In this document: one piece after another, positions 36,078 through 45,074 of the stretch
Layout: every line of letters starts with the position of its first letter
Position numbering within the stretch: position 1 is the stretch's first letter
Source of the DNA: Nocardia africana NBRC 100379
Lineage (GTDB): Bacteria > Actinomycetota > Actinomycetes > Mycobacteriales > Mycobacteriaceae
Assembly (NCBI RefSeq): GCF_001612635.1
Contig: NZ_BDAV01000015.1
Span: 62,001-126,000 of the forward strand
Length of the DNA: 64,000 nt
Direction of reading: 5' to 3'
Program-made: the position numbers and the translations under genes
Notes under the pieces: model-generated
What the model saw: only the letters and a program-made list of their open reading frames with translations
What the model was told of the DNA's origin: nothing
Databases searched by the model: none

Positions 36078-36995
36078 ATGTCGTCGAACCACAGCATGCG
36101 AGCGATCCAGTACGAGCGAGTGGGTGGACCCGAGGTGTTGGCGCTGGTGGAGGTGCCGATTCCGGAGCCCGCCGGAGAGCAGGTGCGGGTGGCGATCCGG
36201 GCGGCCGGCGTCAATCCGGCCGATTGGAAGATGCGCGCCGGCCTGATGCCCGGTCCGCCCGGATTCCCGCGTCGTGCCGGATTCGAGATCGCGGGCGTGG
36301 TCGACGCCGCCGGCCCCGAGGCCCGGTTCCGGCCGGGTGACGAGGTATTGGGCTGGGCTCAGGGTGGCGGCTACGCGGAGTACGCCCTGGGCACCCAGCT
36401 GGTCGCCAAACCGGCCGAGCTGTCCTTCCCCGAGGCCGCGGCGATTCCGGTCGCCGCCAATACGGCCGGTACCGGACTCGACGTACTGGCCGTGAAATCG
36501 GGCGAGACGGTGGTGGTCAACGGCGCCTCCGGCGCGGTCGGCGCGTTCGTGGTGCAGCTGGCCCGGGCGCGGGGGGCCACGGTCGTCGGCACCGCCTCGT
36601 CCGCCAACCAGGAGGTCGTGCGCACGCTGGGGGCGGTGCCGACCACCTACGGTCCCGGCGTCGCCGACCGCGTGCGTGAGCTGGCGCCGCAGGGCGTCGA
36701 CGCGGTCTACGACTGCGCCGGCCACGGATTCCTGGACGCCGCAATCGAATTGCGGGGCGGAACCGATCGCATCATCACCATCGCCGACGGCGCCGCCGCC
36801 GACAAGGGCGTCACCTTCTTCGCTCGAACCGGCGGCCCCGACCTCGACATCGTGGCCCGTGTCGCGCAGCTCGTCGCCGCGGGGGAATTCCGCCTGCCCG
36901 GTGCCGCACGGACCTACCCGCTGTCCGAGGCCGCCGCCGCGCAGCGCGACAGCGAAACCGGTCACGGACTCGGCAAGATAGTCCTGCTCCCGTAA
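36078..36995 (+). CDS. Zinc-free NADPH:quinone-type oxidoreductase
   Basis: A 305-residue MDR protein of the quinone oxidoreductase group. The GroES-like part runs to about residue 120 (AAGVNPADWKMRAGL, RRAGFEIAGVVDAAG), and the NADPH site VVNGASGAVGAFVVQLARA is at about 148-166. No zinc-ligand set is present. It reduces quinones or unsaturated carbonyls in this family. TAAGGT ends seven bases before the ATG at 36078, suggesting a leaderless start. An internal ATG at 36096 is less likely. Divergent from the ABC exporter and followed after 35 bases by the large oxidase gene. Confidence 0.85.
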   Translation: MSSNHSMRAIQYERVGGPEVLALVEVPIPEPAGEQVRVAIRAAGVNPADWKMRAGLMPGPPGFPRRAGFEIAGVVDAAGPEARFRPGDEVLGWAQGGGYAEYALGTQLVAKPAELSFPEAAAIPVAANTAGTGLDVLAVKSGETVVVNGASGAVGAFVVQLARARGATVVGTASSANQEVVRTLGAVPTTYGPGVADRVRELAPQGVDAVYDCAGHGFLDAAIELRGGTDRIITIADGAAADKGVTFFARTGGPDLDIVARVAQLVAAGEFRLPGAARTYPLSEAAAAQRDSETGHGLGKIVLLP

Positions 36996-37030
36996 CCGGC
37001 CCGGCGCGGCGCGCGTTCTACGCTGGCGAT

Positions 37031-39802
37031 ATGACCGACTCCTGGGTGCGGGCCTTGCGCGACCGGATCGACGGCGAGGTCGACGACGACGCCCGACGCC
37101 GCGCGGAGTACTCCTCGGATGCCTCGAACTACCGCGTCCTCCCGGCGGCGGTGATCTACCCACGCGGGGACGAGGATGTGGCCACGGCCGTGCGGTTCGC
37201 CCGCGAGGAAGGCACGCCGATCACCGCGCGCGGTGGCGGAACATCGGTGGCGGGCAACGCGATCGGGCCCGGACTGGTCCTCGACTTCAGCCGGTACATG
37301 AACGCCGTCCTGTCGATCGACGCCGACCGCCGCCGTGCCCGGGTGCAGCCGGGTGTCGTGCTGTCCGGCCTGCAACGGGCCGCCGGCCACCACGGCCTGC
37401 GACTGGGACCGGACCCGTCGACGCAGAACCGCTGCACGCTCGGCGGCATGATCGGTAACAATGCCTGCGGCCCCCGCGCGGTGTCCTGGGGCCGCACCTC
37501 CGATACCGTGCGTGAGCTGCGCATCCTCGACGGCACCGGCGCCGAGCGCGACCTGGGCACCGACCTGTCGGTGGTGGCGGGGCTGGCCGAGTTCACCCGT
37601 CGCAATCTGGCGGCGCTGCGCACCGAGCTGGGCCGGTTCGACCGGCAGGCGTCGGGATACGGACTGCAGTATCTGACCCCCGAGCGCGGTGCGTCGATCG
37701 CCAAGGCCTTCGTCGGGTCCGAGGGCACCTGCGGCCTCGTTCTCGACGCGACCGTCGATCTGGTCCCGTTGCCGAGCGCGACCGCGGTCGCGGTCCTCGG
37801 ATATCCCGATATGCCCGCCGCCGCCGACGACGTGAAAGCGGTCATGGCGGGCCGGCCGATCGCGGTCGAAGGTCTCGACGTCCGTCTGGTGGATGTCGTG
37901 CGCGCCCACGGACACCCGGTACCCGAACTACCCGCGGGCGGTGCCTGGTTGTTCGTCGAATTCGCCGGGGACACCGCGGAATCCGCCTACGAGAGTGCGG
38001 TCGCGGTCACCACCGCCTGCGCCGCACTCGACACCCGGATCGTCACCGACGATCGCACGGCGGCTCGGCTGTGGCGGATTCGCGCCGACGGCGCCGGTCT
38101 GGCCGGGCGCACACCGGAGGGGGAGCCGGCCTGGCCGGGCTGGGAGGACGCCGCCGTTCCGCCCGAACGTCTCGGTGACTACCTGCGCGATTTCGATCGG
38201 CTGATGCGTGATCACCGTGTGGACGGCCTGCTGTACGGCCATATCGGTGACGGTTGCATCCACGTCCGGCTCGATCTTCCGATCGCCCGTGCGCCACAAC
38301 GGTTTCGCGACTTCCTGTTCGACGCGACCGATCTGGTGGTGCGCTACGGCGGGTCGGCCTCCGGTGAACACGGCGACGGCCGCGCCCGCTCGGAACTGCT
38401 GTCGCGCCTGTACTCACCGGATGCCTTGCGCGTATTCGCCGAATTCAAAGGGCTTTTCGATCCGGATGCCGTTCTGAACCCGGGGGTTCTCGTCCGTCCC
38501 GAACCGGTCGATGCCGATCTGCGGCTGCCCGGACTGCGGCCGGTTCCGGAGGTGGGCGGTTTCCCGTTCACCGCCGACGGCGATATCGGCGCGGCCGTGC
38601 ACCGCTGCGTCGGGGTCGGAAAATGTCGCGCCGACAGCCGTGCGACCGGCGGTGTCATGTGCCCGTCCTACCTCGCCACGGCGGACGAGAAGGACAGCAC
38701 CAGGGGCCGGGCCCGCGTGCTGCAGGAGGTCGTCCGAGGCGCGCTCGACTGGCGCGACGAGGCGGTCGCACAGTCGCTGGACCTGTGCCTGTCGTGCCGG
38801 GCCTGCTCCTCCGACTGCCCGGCCGGTGTCGATATGGCGACCTACAAATCCGAGACGCTGTATCGGGCGTACCGGGGACGGCCGCGACCGATCGACCACT
38901 ATGTGCTCGGCCGGTTGCCGCAGTGGCTGGCGGCGGGCACGGCGATGCCACGAACCGTCAACGCGCTCACCGGCATTCGGTGGCTGCGGCGCGCGGGGAT
39001 GCGCCTGGCCGGAATGGATCCGCGGCGCGCGGCGCCGCGACTGGCGCCGCATTCGTTCCGCAGCCGGTGGGTGCGCCGCGGCAGCGACCGGCATCCGGAC
39101 GGTCCGGTGGCGATGCTGTGGATCGACAGCTTCACCGATGCCTTCGCCCCGGAAATAGGCTGGGCCGCAGTGGAACTGGTGGAATCGGCCGGATACCGGG
39201 TCCGCATCCCCGAGCGCCGGGTGTGCTGTGGCCTCACCTGGATCAGCACCGGCCAACTCGACGGTGCGCGGCGGCGATTGCGAGCCGCTCTGGACGCGCT
39301 CGACGACCATGTTCGACAGGGCGGCCCGGTGATCGGCCTGGAGCCGTCGTGCACCGCGGCGTTGCGAGCGGATCTGCCGGAGTTGCTACCCGACGATCCG
39401 CGCGCGGCGAGTACCGCCCGGGCGGTGCGCACCCTCGCCGAATTCCTGACGGAGCAACCGGATTGGCAGCCACCCGACCGATCGGGCGAGACCGTGGTGT
39501 TGCAGCCGCATTGTCATCAGCATGCCGTGACGGGCTTCGACGCCGACCGGCGGCTGTTGCGGCGAACGGGTGCCGAGATCACCGAAATCAGTGGATGCTG
39601 CGGACTTGCTGGAAACTTCGGAATGCAATCCGGGCATTACGAGATTTCGGTCGCGATCGCGGAAGGCGGATTACTCCCGGCATTACGTGCCGCCGACCCG
39701 GAGACGTCCTTCCTGGCGGACGGATTCTCGTGCCGTACTCAGGCCGACCAGTTGGCCGGACGCCGGGGCCGGCACCTCGCGCAATATCTGACTGATCGGT
39801 GA
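37031..39802 (+). CDS. FAD-linked oxidase fused to Fe-S and CCG domains (D-lactate/2-hydroxyacid dehydrogenase type)
   Basis: A 923-residue three-part flavoprotein of the Dld/YdiJ type, which oxidises D-2-hydroxyacids and passes electrons through Fe-S clusters. Residues about 35-250 are the FAD-binding PCMH domain (ARGGGTSVAGNAIGPG, CTLGGMIGNNACGPRAVSWG). About 250-485 form the FAD oxidase C-terminal domain with HIGDGCIHVRLD. Around 526-595 two ferredoxin-like cysteine groups appear (CVGVGKC with VMCP, and CLSCRACSSDCP). The last 250 residues hold two CCG-type motifs (RRVCCGLTW near 731, SGCCGLAGNFG near 855). The substrate is not certain. TACGCT ends six bases before the ATG, suggesting a leaderless start. 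Confidence 0.9.
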   Translation: MTDSWVRALRDRIDGEVDDDARRRAEYSSDASNYRVLPAAVIYPRGDEDVATAVRFAREEGTPITARGGGTSVAGNAIGPGLVLDFSRYMNAVLSIDADRRRARVQPGVVLSGLQRAAGHHGLRLGPDPSTQNRCTLGGMIGNNACGPRAVSWGRTSDTVRELRILDGTGAERDLGTDLSVVAGLAEFTRRNLAALRTELGRFDRQASGYGLQYLTPERGASIAKAFVGSEGTCGLVLDATVDLVPLPSATAVAVLGYPDMPAAADDVKAVMAGRPIAVEGLDVRLVDVVRAHGHPVPELPAGGAWLFVEFAGDTAESAYESAVAVTTACAALDTRIVTDDRTAARLWRIRADGAGLAGRTPEGEPAWPGWEDAAVPPERLGDYLRDFDRLMRDHRVDGLLYGHIGDGCIHVRLDLPIARAPQRFRDFLFDATDLVVRYGGSASGEHGDGRARSELLSRLYSPDALRVFAEFKGLFDPDAVLNPGVLVRPEPVDADLRLPGLRPVPEVGGFPFTADGDIGAAVHRCVGVGKCRADSRATGGVMCPSYLATADEKDSTRGRARVLQEVVRGALDWRDEAVAQSLDLCLSCRACSSDCPAGVDMATYKSETLYRAYRGRPRPIDHYVLGRLPQWLAAGTAMPRTVNALTGIRWLRRAGMRLAGMDPRRAAPRLAPHSFRSRWVRRGSDRHPDGPVAMLWIDSFTDAFAPEIGWAAVELVESAGYRVRIPERRVCCGLTWISTGQLDGARRRLRAALDALDDHVRQGGPVIGLEPSCTAALRADLPELLPDDPRAASTARAVRTLAEFLTEQPDWQPPDRSGETVVLQPHCHQHAVTGFDADRRLLRRTGAEITEISGCCGLAGNFGMQSGHYEISVAIAEGGLLPALRAADPETSFLADGFSCRTQADQLAGRRGRHLAQYLTDR

Positions 39803-39841
39803 TTCAGATATCGGTAGGTCGCGCCGGTGATTCACCGCGCA

Positions 39842-39869
39842 CGCCCGCCGCGCCGAGCGGCGGCGGGCG
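39842..39869. terminator. Terminator between the FAD/Fe-S oxidase and the small peptide gene
   Basis: A 10-bp perfect stem (CGCCCGCCGC with GCGGCGGGCG) and an 8-base loop, between convergent genes, 13 bases before the end of the peptide gene. Confidence 0.75.
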
Positions 39870-39882
39870 AGGGGCGCAGGGA

Positions 39883-39987
39883 TCAGCTGCCGAACGGCAG
39901 GGTGCCGGGAGGGATCTGGTAGCCCGAGCTACCGGCGGATACTCCGCCCCACGCGTTGAGCAGCCAATTCAGAATGTTGGTAAGCAT
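39883..39987 (-). CDS. Predicted 34-residue amphipathic peptide
   Basis: A very short gene. The ATG at 39987 follows a strong Shine-Dalgarno, GGAGGTG, at three bases. The peptide begins MLTNILNWLLNAWGGVSAGS and ends IPPGTLPFGS. The first 14 residues would form a hydrophobic helix with Asn and Trp on one side, the second half is Gly/Ser/Pro-rich. There is no classical signal peptide and no cysteine. A terminator hairpin follows directly. A longer overlapping frame up to 40269 exists, but its extra part has no ribosome site and no protein-like composition. Function unknown. It could be a membrane-active peptide, a small membrane subunit or a leader. Divergent from the glycosylase gene. Confidence 0.6.
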   Translation of the reverse strand: MLTNILNWLLNAWGGVSAGSSGYQIPPGTLPFGS

Positions 39988-40225
39988 GGACACCTCCGTT
40001 GCGGCCTTGCCGAATGATTGCTGTTGGAACCATTCTTCAGCGAAATCGCCGTGCGTGATCGTATCGTTACATGCTTGCCTGGTTCGTGATCCCCGCCATA
40101 GGAATGCCTGGGAGTTTCCTCGAGATGCGGCTGCCCGGCGGCCGGCGCGGGCCCGGACCGCGGGTCCGGCCCGGTCCGCCTCGGGCACGGCGCACAATGA
40201 GTCGGTGCGAGGACGAAGCAGGCCG

Positions 40226-41221
40226 ATGATCGAGACACCCCGATCCGGGGTATTCGCCGCCCGGCACAACTCCCCGCGCGCGAATCACGGCATCCCTCGC
40301 GCCGACCGCGACGGGCTCGCTCGCACCCTCACCACGTCGCGGCCCATAGCCCTCGCCCATACTCTCGCCCCGCTGCGCCGGGGGCAGGGCGACCCGTGCC
40401 ACCGCGTCACTCCCGACGGCGCCCATTGGCGAGCGTCGCGCATGGCCGGCGGCCCGGTGACCTACCGCCTGGTCCAGGCCGACCCGAATGTCGTGGCGGC
40501 GCGGGCCTGGGGTCCGGGGGCGGCGGAATTCCTGGAGTACCTGCCCCGCATGCTGTGTGTCGACGAGGAACTCGACGACTTCGCCCCCGAACATCCCCGC
40601 ATCGCCGAGGCACACCGGCGTCATCCGGGCCTGCACATGCTCCGCACCGGACTCGTCTTCGAAGCCCTGGTGCCGGCCGTGCTCGAGCAGCGGGTGCATA
40701 CCGTCACCGCGCGCGCGTCGTATCGAAAACTGGTGTGGCAGTACGGCGAACCCGCCCCCGGACCCACGCCCGCGCCGATGCGGGTGCCGCCCTCGGCGCA
40801 GACCTGGCGCTACATCCCGTCCTGGGTCTATCACCGCGCCAATGTCGATCCGCAACGTTCACGCACGATCGTCACCGCCGCCCGGATGGCCGAGAAGCTG
40901 GAGGCCGCCGCGACGATGACGCCGCAGCAAGCCGCCGAGCGGCTGTGCATCGTGCCGGGCATCGGAGTGTGGACGGCCGCGGAGATCGCGCAGCGAGCCC
41001 TGGGTGACGCCGATGCGCTGTCGGTCGGTGATTTCCATCTGGCCGCCATCGTCGGCTGGACGCTGCTGGGCCGCCCGCTCGACGACGAGGGCATGGTCGA
41101 CTACCTCGAACCGCTACGCCCGCACCGCTATCGGGCGATCCGGCTGCTCGAGATATCGGGGCAGGCGCGCAAACCGGCGTTCGGCCCGCGGACGCCGCTG
41201 GTCGACCACAGCCGGATCTGA
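40226..41221 (+). CDS. AlkA-like DNA-3-methyladenine glycosylase
   Basis: A 331-residue base-excision repair glycosylase of the HhH-GPD superfamily. The helix-hairpin-helix and catalytic region is LCIVPGIGVWTAAEIAQRAL followed by DALSVGDFHL, with the catalytic Asp in VGDF. Upstream, GLVFEALVPAVLEQRV is the typical entry helix. It removes alkylated purines from DNA. The N-terminal domain (about 30-150) matches actinobacterial relatives (LAHTLAPLRRGQGDPCHRV). The start is not certain: ATG 40226 is used, with GAGGA twelve bases upstream, and a GTG at 40205 is an alternative. It ends five bases before the convergent solute-binding-protein gene. Confidence 0.83.
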   Translation: MIETPRSGVFAARHNSPRANHGIPRADRDGLARTLTTSRPIALAHTLAPLRRGQGDPCHRVTPDGAHWRASRMAGGPVTYRLVQADPNVVAARAWGPGAAEFLEYLPRMLCVDEELDDFAPEHPRIAEAHRRHPGLHMLRTGLVFEALVPAVLEQRVHTVTARASYRKLVWQYGEPAPGPTPAPMRVPPSAQTWRYIPSWVYHRANVDPQRSRTIVTAARMAEKLEAAATMTPQQAAERLCIVPGIGVWTAAEIAQRALGDADALSVGDFHLAAIVGWTLLGRPLDDEGMVDYLEPLRPHRYRAIRLLEISGQARKPAFGPRTPLVDHSRI

Positions 41222-41226
41222 GCGGA

Positions 41227-42504
41227 TCAGCGCTGCGCCGTGGCCTGTGCGGCGCTCTGGGCGCGACGCAGCGCCTCGGGTACCGGAATGCGGCCGAGGA
41301 ACATCTCGTCGAAGACGGGGTCGATCGCCCGCAGTGCGGCCGCGAGACCCGGTCCGCCACCCGACGCGATCCGCGGCCCGCGCAGCACATCGAAGAACGG
41401 CGACACGTCGATGCCCTGGTTCGCCCAATAGTCCCGGTACAGCTGCTGATCGGCCACCACGGCCGGAATGGTCTGGCCACCGGCGGCCAGATAGCGGTTG
41501 CCGGCGGGGCTGCCGAGCCACGCCAGCACGCGCCGCACCGCATCGGGATGGGCGGTGTGGGCGTCGGCGGCGATGCCGATCGCGTTGTCGGTACTCACCC
41601 GCCCCGCGGGCCCGGCCGGAATCATCGCGATCCCCCATCGGAAGCGAGCCTGCTGTGCGATCTGCGCCAGAGTGAAACTGCCCGATTGGAACAAGGCCAG
41701 CTTGCCTTGCAGGAACGCGTTTTTCGCGAAATCACTGCCGCTGCGGGTATCGGCCGCCGGTGGGGTGAGCCCCGCGCGCACCAGCCCCACGAGATATCCG
41801 AAGGCGTCCACACCCTGGGGACTATCGAAGACGTACCGATCCCCGTCCTGGAACCGCCCGCCCGCCGATCCCAGATACGGCAGCGAGAGCGACTGGAAAT
41901 CGTTGGCGGCGTTGTAAGCCCAGGGCCCCGCCGCGGCGATCCGGCGCAACAGCGGCACTAAGGAATCGGGCCCGCGGGGATCCCACGTCGCACCTGCCAA
42001 TTCCGCGGGGTCGATTCCGGCCGCGGCCAGCAGATCGCGGTTGTAGTAGACCGCCGTACCGCCGTCCACGAATTGCGGCACCGCCCAGAGCTTTCCGTTG
42101 CGCGTGTACTGTTCCACCGCACCCGGATCCCACTGCCGCACCGCCTCGGGGCTCAGCATGGCGCCGATATCGGCGAGCCGGCCGGCGTCGGCGTAATCGG
42201 TGTACAGATTCGTCCAGAACAGATCGTCCGCCGTTCCGCCCGCCACGTCGAGACGCAACTTCTGCTGGTAGGAACCCCACGGCACCACCGTGATCCGCAC
42301 CTCGACATCCGGTTCGGCGCGCTGGAATTCGTCGAGTGCGGCGCGATAAACCGGTACGAAACTCGCATCCCAGATCCGCAGCCGGATCACCGTGCGACCC
42401 GTCCCGCCCCCGTCATGGCCCAGCCACAGCGCCGCGGTCACCAGCAGGACCACGCCGAGCGCTATGGCGAGCACGCTCAGCGTCGAGGTCTTCACGGCTC
42501 TCAT
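41227..42504 (-). CDS. Sugar ABC transporter, solute-binding protein
   Basis: A 425-residue extracellular solute-binding protein of family 1 (MalE/UgpB type). The N-terminal helix (about residues 8-28, LSVLAIALGVVLLVTAALWL) is not followed by a lipobox cysteine, so it is either membrane-anchored or cleaved as a secreted protein, unusual for a Gram-positive binding protein. Typical blocks are VEVRITVVPWGSYQQKL, PQFVDGGTAVYYNRDLLAAA and FAKNAFLQGKLALFQSGS. The ATG overlaps the stop of the upstream permease (ATGA), so the three genes 44196 to 41227 are one operon. No ATPase gene is present, and a shared ATPase (MsiK/UgpC type) would be needed. The sugar is unknown. Confidence 0.87.
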   Translation of the reverse strand: MRAVKTSTLSVLAIALGVVLLVTAALWLGHDGGGTGRTVIRLRIWDASFVPVYRAALDEFQRAEPDVEVRITVVPWGSYQQKLRLDVAGGTADDLFWTNLYTDYADAGRLADIGAMLSPEAVRQWDPGAVEQYTRNGKLWAVPQFVDGGTAVYYNRDLLAAAGIDPAELAGATWDPRGPDSLVPLLRRIAAAGPWAYNAANDFQSLSLPYLGSAGGRFQDGDRYVFDSPQGVDAFGYLVGLVRAGLTPPAADTRSGSDFAKNAFLQGKLALFQSGSFTLAQIAQQARFRWGIAMIPAGPAGRVSTDNAIGIAADAHTAHPDAVRRVLAWLGSPAGNRYLAAGGQTIPAVVADQQLYRDYWANQGIDVSPFFDVLRGPRIASGGGPGLAAALRAIDPVFDEMFLGRIPVPEALRRAQSAAQATAQR

Positions 42505-43340
42505 TTCAGGCCCGTCCACGCGATGGAACGCAGCACCTGGCGCTGGAATACCACGAACAGCACCAGCAGCGGCACGATCGCCAGCGTCGTCGCCGCCATG
42601 ACCAGCGTCCACTGCTCGTTGTAGCGGGTCTGCAGATCCGCGGTGGCCACCGTGAGCACCCGCCAGCGGCCCGAGCCGGCGACCAGCGGCCAGAGGAAGC
42701 TGTTCCACTGCGTCACCACGGTGATCACCGCGAGCGTCGCCAGAACGGGCCGGCTCATCGGCACCACGACGTGCACGATCACATCGAGGGTGTTCGCGCC
42801 GTCCAGTCGCGCCGCGCCGATCAGCTCGCGCGGAATACCCCGGAAGTACTGGCGCAGCAGGAAGATCGCATACGGCGAGCCGAAGACGAACGGCAACACC
42901 AGCGCCCAGAAGGTGTTCAGCCAACCCAGGTGCGCGAACATCAGATACAGCGGAATCACGGTGACGATCGGCGGCACCATCATGGTCGCCAGGTAGATCC
43001 AGAACAACAGGTCGCGGCCGCGAAACTCGGTGCAGCCGAAGGCGTATGCGGCGGCGATCGAGGTGATCAGCTGCCCGGCGGTGATGAACGCGGTCATCAA
43101 CGCCGTCACCAGCACCGCCCGGCCGAACCCCTGGTCGAACGCGGCCCGGAAGTTGTCCCAGGTCACCGGATGCGGCAGGGCGAGCGGAGATTCAGTCGCG
43201 AACTGCCCCGGCGTCTTCACGGCCGTGAACGCTCCCAGCACCAGCGGCGCCACCGCGCACACCGCGCCCGCGAGCAGCAGCAGGTAGGCGGCGGCCGATC
43301 GCGTCACCGCCGAAGAACGGTGCCGGGCCTCAGAATTCAT
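42501..43340 (-). CDS. Sugar ABC transporter permease (MalG/UgpE type)
   Basis: A 279-residue inner-membrane permease with six predicted segments. The EAA loop, which docks the ATPase, is LIGAARLDGANTLDVIVHVV with the conserved DGA-N spacing. It pairs with the permease at 43330 and receives substrate from the binding protein at 41227. The start overlaps the upstream permease gene by 11 bases and the stop overlaps the next start, so translation is coupled. Member of the carbohydrate uptake (CUT1) group. Substrate unknown. Confidence 0.9.
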   Translation of the reverse strand: MNSEARHRSSAVTRSAAAYLLLLAGAVCAVAPLVLGAFTAVKTPGQFATESPLALPHPVTWDNFRAAFDQGFGRAVLVTALMTAFITAGQLITSIAAAYAFGCTEFRGRDLLFWIYLATMMVPPIVTVIPLYLMFAHLGWLNTFWALVLPFVFGSPYAIFLLRQYFRGIPRELIGAARLDGANTLDVIVHVVVPMSRPVLATLAVITVVTQWNSFLWPLVAGSGRWRVLTVATADLQTRYNEQWTLVMAATTLAIVPLLVLFVVFQRQVLRSIAWTGLK

Positions 43341-44196
43341 AGCCGGTCCTGGTACGGAAGTAGCGATGTTGGAGCACGGTGATCGCCAGCATGATCACGA
43401 ACACCACGATCGCCATGACCGCGGCCCGCCCGGGCCGCGCGGCGTCGAACGCTTCCGAGAAGATCTGCATCGCCACCACATTCGTGCGATCGCCCGGACC
43501 GCCCTTGGTCAGGGCATACACGGTGTCGAAGGTCTGGAACGCGGTGATGGTCCCGGTCACCAGGACGAAGAACAGGGTAGGGCGCAGCAGCGGCACCGTC
43601 AGCCAGCGAATGCGCCGCCAGCCGGTGGCTCCGTCCAGCGCCCCCGCCTCGTGGATCTCCGGCGGTATCGCCCGCAGACCGGCGACGAAGAACAGGGCCA
43701 CATAGCCGACGTTCGACCAGATGCTCACCGCGGCAACCGAAGGCAGGGCCAGCGCTGGATCGGCCAGCCATTCGATCCGCCGGCCCAGCAGTGCGTTGAG
43801 CGCCCCGTCGGTGGGTGCGAACAGCCAGCGCCAGATCACGCCCACCGCCACCGGCGCGCACATCCAGGGCAGCGCGAACAGCACCCGGAACGCACCACCG
43901 GCACGGCGGCGTACCAGCAGTGCCGCCACCGCGAAACCGAGAGCGGTCTGCAGCGGTACCACGAGCAGGGTGAGCGCGGCCGTCACCAGAAGGGAATGGC
44001 CGAACGCGTCATCGGACAGCACCGAGCGCCAATTGCGCAGGCCCACGAATTCCATGGGCCCGAGCAGATTCCAGCTGTGCAGGCTGAGCCAGCCGACCAG
44101 CACGATCGGCAGGATCAGGAAGATCCCGATCCCGAAAAGGCTCGGCGCCAGCAGCATCCAACTCGTCACGGCACGACGAACCGCTCGTCGGTTCAC
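43330..44196 (-). CDS. Sugar ABC transporter permease (MalF/UgpA type)
   Basis: A 288-residue permease, first gene of the importer operon. Six membrane segments are predicted, and the EAA loop is EIHEAGALDGATGWRRIRWL. TKGGPGDRTNVVAMQIFSEA near the C-terminus is a common CUT1 permease signature. GTG start at 44196 without a Shine-Dalgarno. TAGCGT (minus strand, 44205-44210) lies eight bases upstream, so the operon mRNA is probably leaderless. Heterodimer partner of the 42501 permease. Confidence 0.9.
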   Translation of the reverse strand: MNRRAVRRAVTSWMLLAPSLFGIGIFLILPIVLVGWLSLHSWNLLGPMEFVGLRNWRSVLSDDAFGHSLLVTAALTLLVVPLQTALGFAVAALLVRRRAGGAFRVLFALPWMCAPVAVGVIWRWLFAPTDGALNALLGRRIEWLADPALALPSVAAVSIWSNVGYVALFFVAGLRAIPPEIHEAGALDGATGWRRIRWLTVPLLRPTLFFVLVTGTITAFQTFDTVYALTKGGPGDRTNVVAMQIFSEAFDAARPGRAAVMAIVVFVIMLAITVLQHRYFRTRTGYEF

Positions 44197-44250
44197 AGCA
44201 GGTGACGCTACCGGGCCACCGGTATCGGCGCGCCGCGGCGACGGACTGGC

Positions 44251-45003
44251 TCAGTCCAGCGGACCACCGGCGACGTAGACGACCTGCCCGGAGACGAAGC
44301 CGGCGCCCTCGCTGACCAGGAACGACGCGGTGTGCGCGATATCCTCGGGCCGGCCCACCCGCTGCACCGGGATCTGCGCGGCCGCCGCCTTCTGGAAGTC
44401 CTCGAACGGCACGCCCACCCGCTCGGCGGTCGCGGCGGTCATATCGGTGACGATGAAGCCGGGCGCGATGGCATTGGCCGTGACGCCGAATTTGCCGAGC
44501 TCCAGCGCGAGGGTCTTGGTGAAGCCCTGCAGGCCGGCCTTGGCCGCGGAGTAGTTGACCTGACCGCGATTGCCCTGCGCCGAACTGCTCGACATGTTCA
44601 CGATGCGACCCCACTTGGCGTCGACCATGTACTTCTGCACCGCGCGGGTCATGAGGAACGCGCCGCGCAGGTGCACGTTCATCACGGCGTCCCAGTCGTC
44701 GACGCTCATCTTGAACAGCAGGTTGTCGCGCAGGATGCCGGCGTTGTTGACCAGGACGGTCGGGGGTCCGAGCTCGTCGGCCAGTTGCGTCACCGCGGCG
44801 GCGACGGAATCCTCGTTCGAAACGTCGGCGCCCAGCGCGACGGCCCGGCCACCGGCGTCGGTGATCGCCTGGACCGTATCGGCGCAGTGCGCCGCGTCCA
44901 GGTCGAGTACGCCTACCTTCAGTCCGTCGTGAGCCAGCCGGGTCGCGATCGCGGCCCCGATGCCTCGTGCCGCGCCGGTGACGACGGCAACGCGTTCAGC
45001 CAT
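44251..45003 (-). CDS. FabG-like short-chain dehydrogenase/reductase
   Basis: A 250-residue NADPH-dependent reductase of the 3-oxoacyl-ACP reductase type. The cofactor motif is TGAARGIG, then NNAGILRDN, the catalytic Ser in NMSSSSAQG and the YxxxK motif in VNYSAAKAG. It would reduce a 3-oxoacyl thioester or a related ketone in the cytosol. Assignment to fatty-acid or polyketide synthesis is inferred from class only. The ATG at 45003 follows AGGAGG by seven bases. The sugar importer begins 54 bases downstream and the tandem repeat lies upstream. Confidence 0.88.
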   Translation of the reverse strand: MAERVAVVTGAARGIGAAIATRLAHDGLKVGVLDLDAAHCADTVQAITDAGGRAVALGADVSNEDSVAAAVTQLADELGPPTVLVNNAGILRDNLLFKMSVDDWDAVMNVHLRGAFLMTRAVQKYMVDAKWGRIVNMSSSSAQGNRGQVNYSAAKAGLQGFTKTLALELGKFGVTANAIAPGFIVTDMTAATAERVGVPFEDFQKAAAAQIPVQRVGRPEDIAHTASFLVSEGAGFVSGQVVYVAGGPLD

Positions 45004-45074
45004 TGGCGGTCCTCCTGTACCTCTCGGAACATTCGCTGTGAGGGAACGGTACGCGCCGCTGTTCCGCCCCTCCT

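Noticed and set aside
39988..40269. N-terminal extension of the 34-residue peptide to a 128-residue protein
   Set aside because: No ribosome site at the far start, Arg/Cys-rich non-protein-like sequence, and overlap with the divergent glycosylase gene. The short form has a near-ideal ribosome site.
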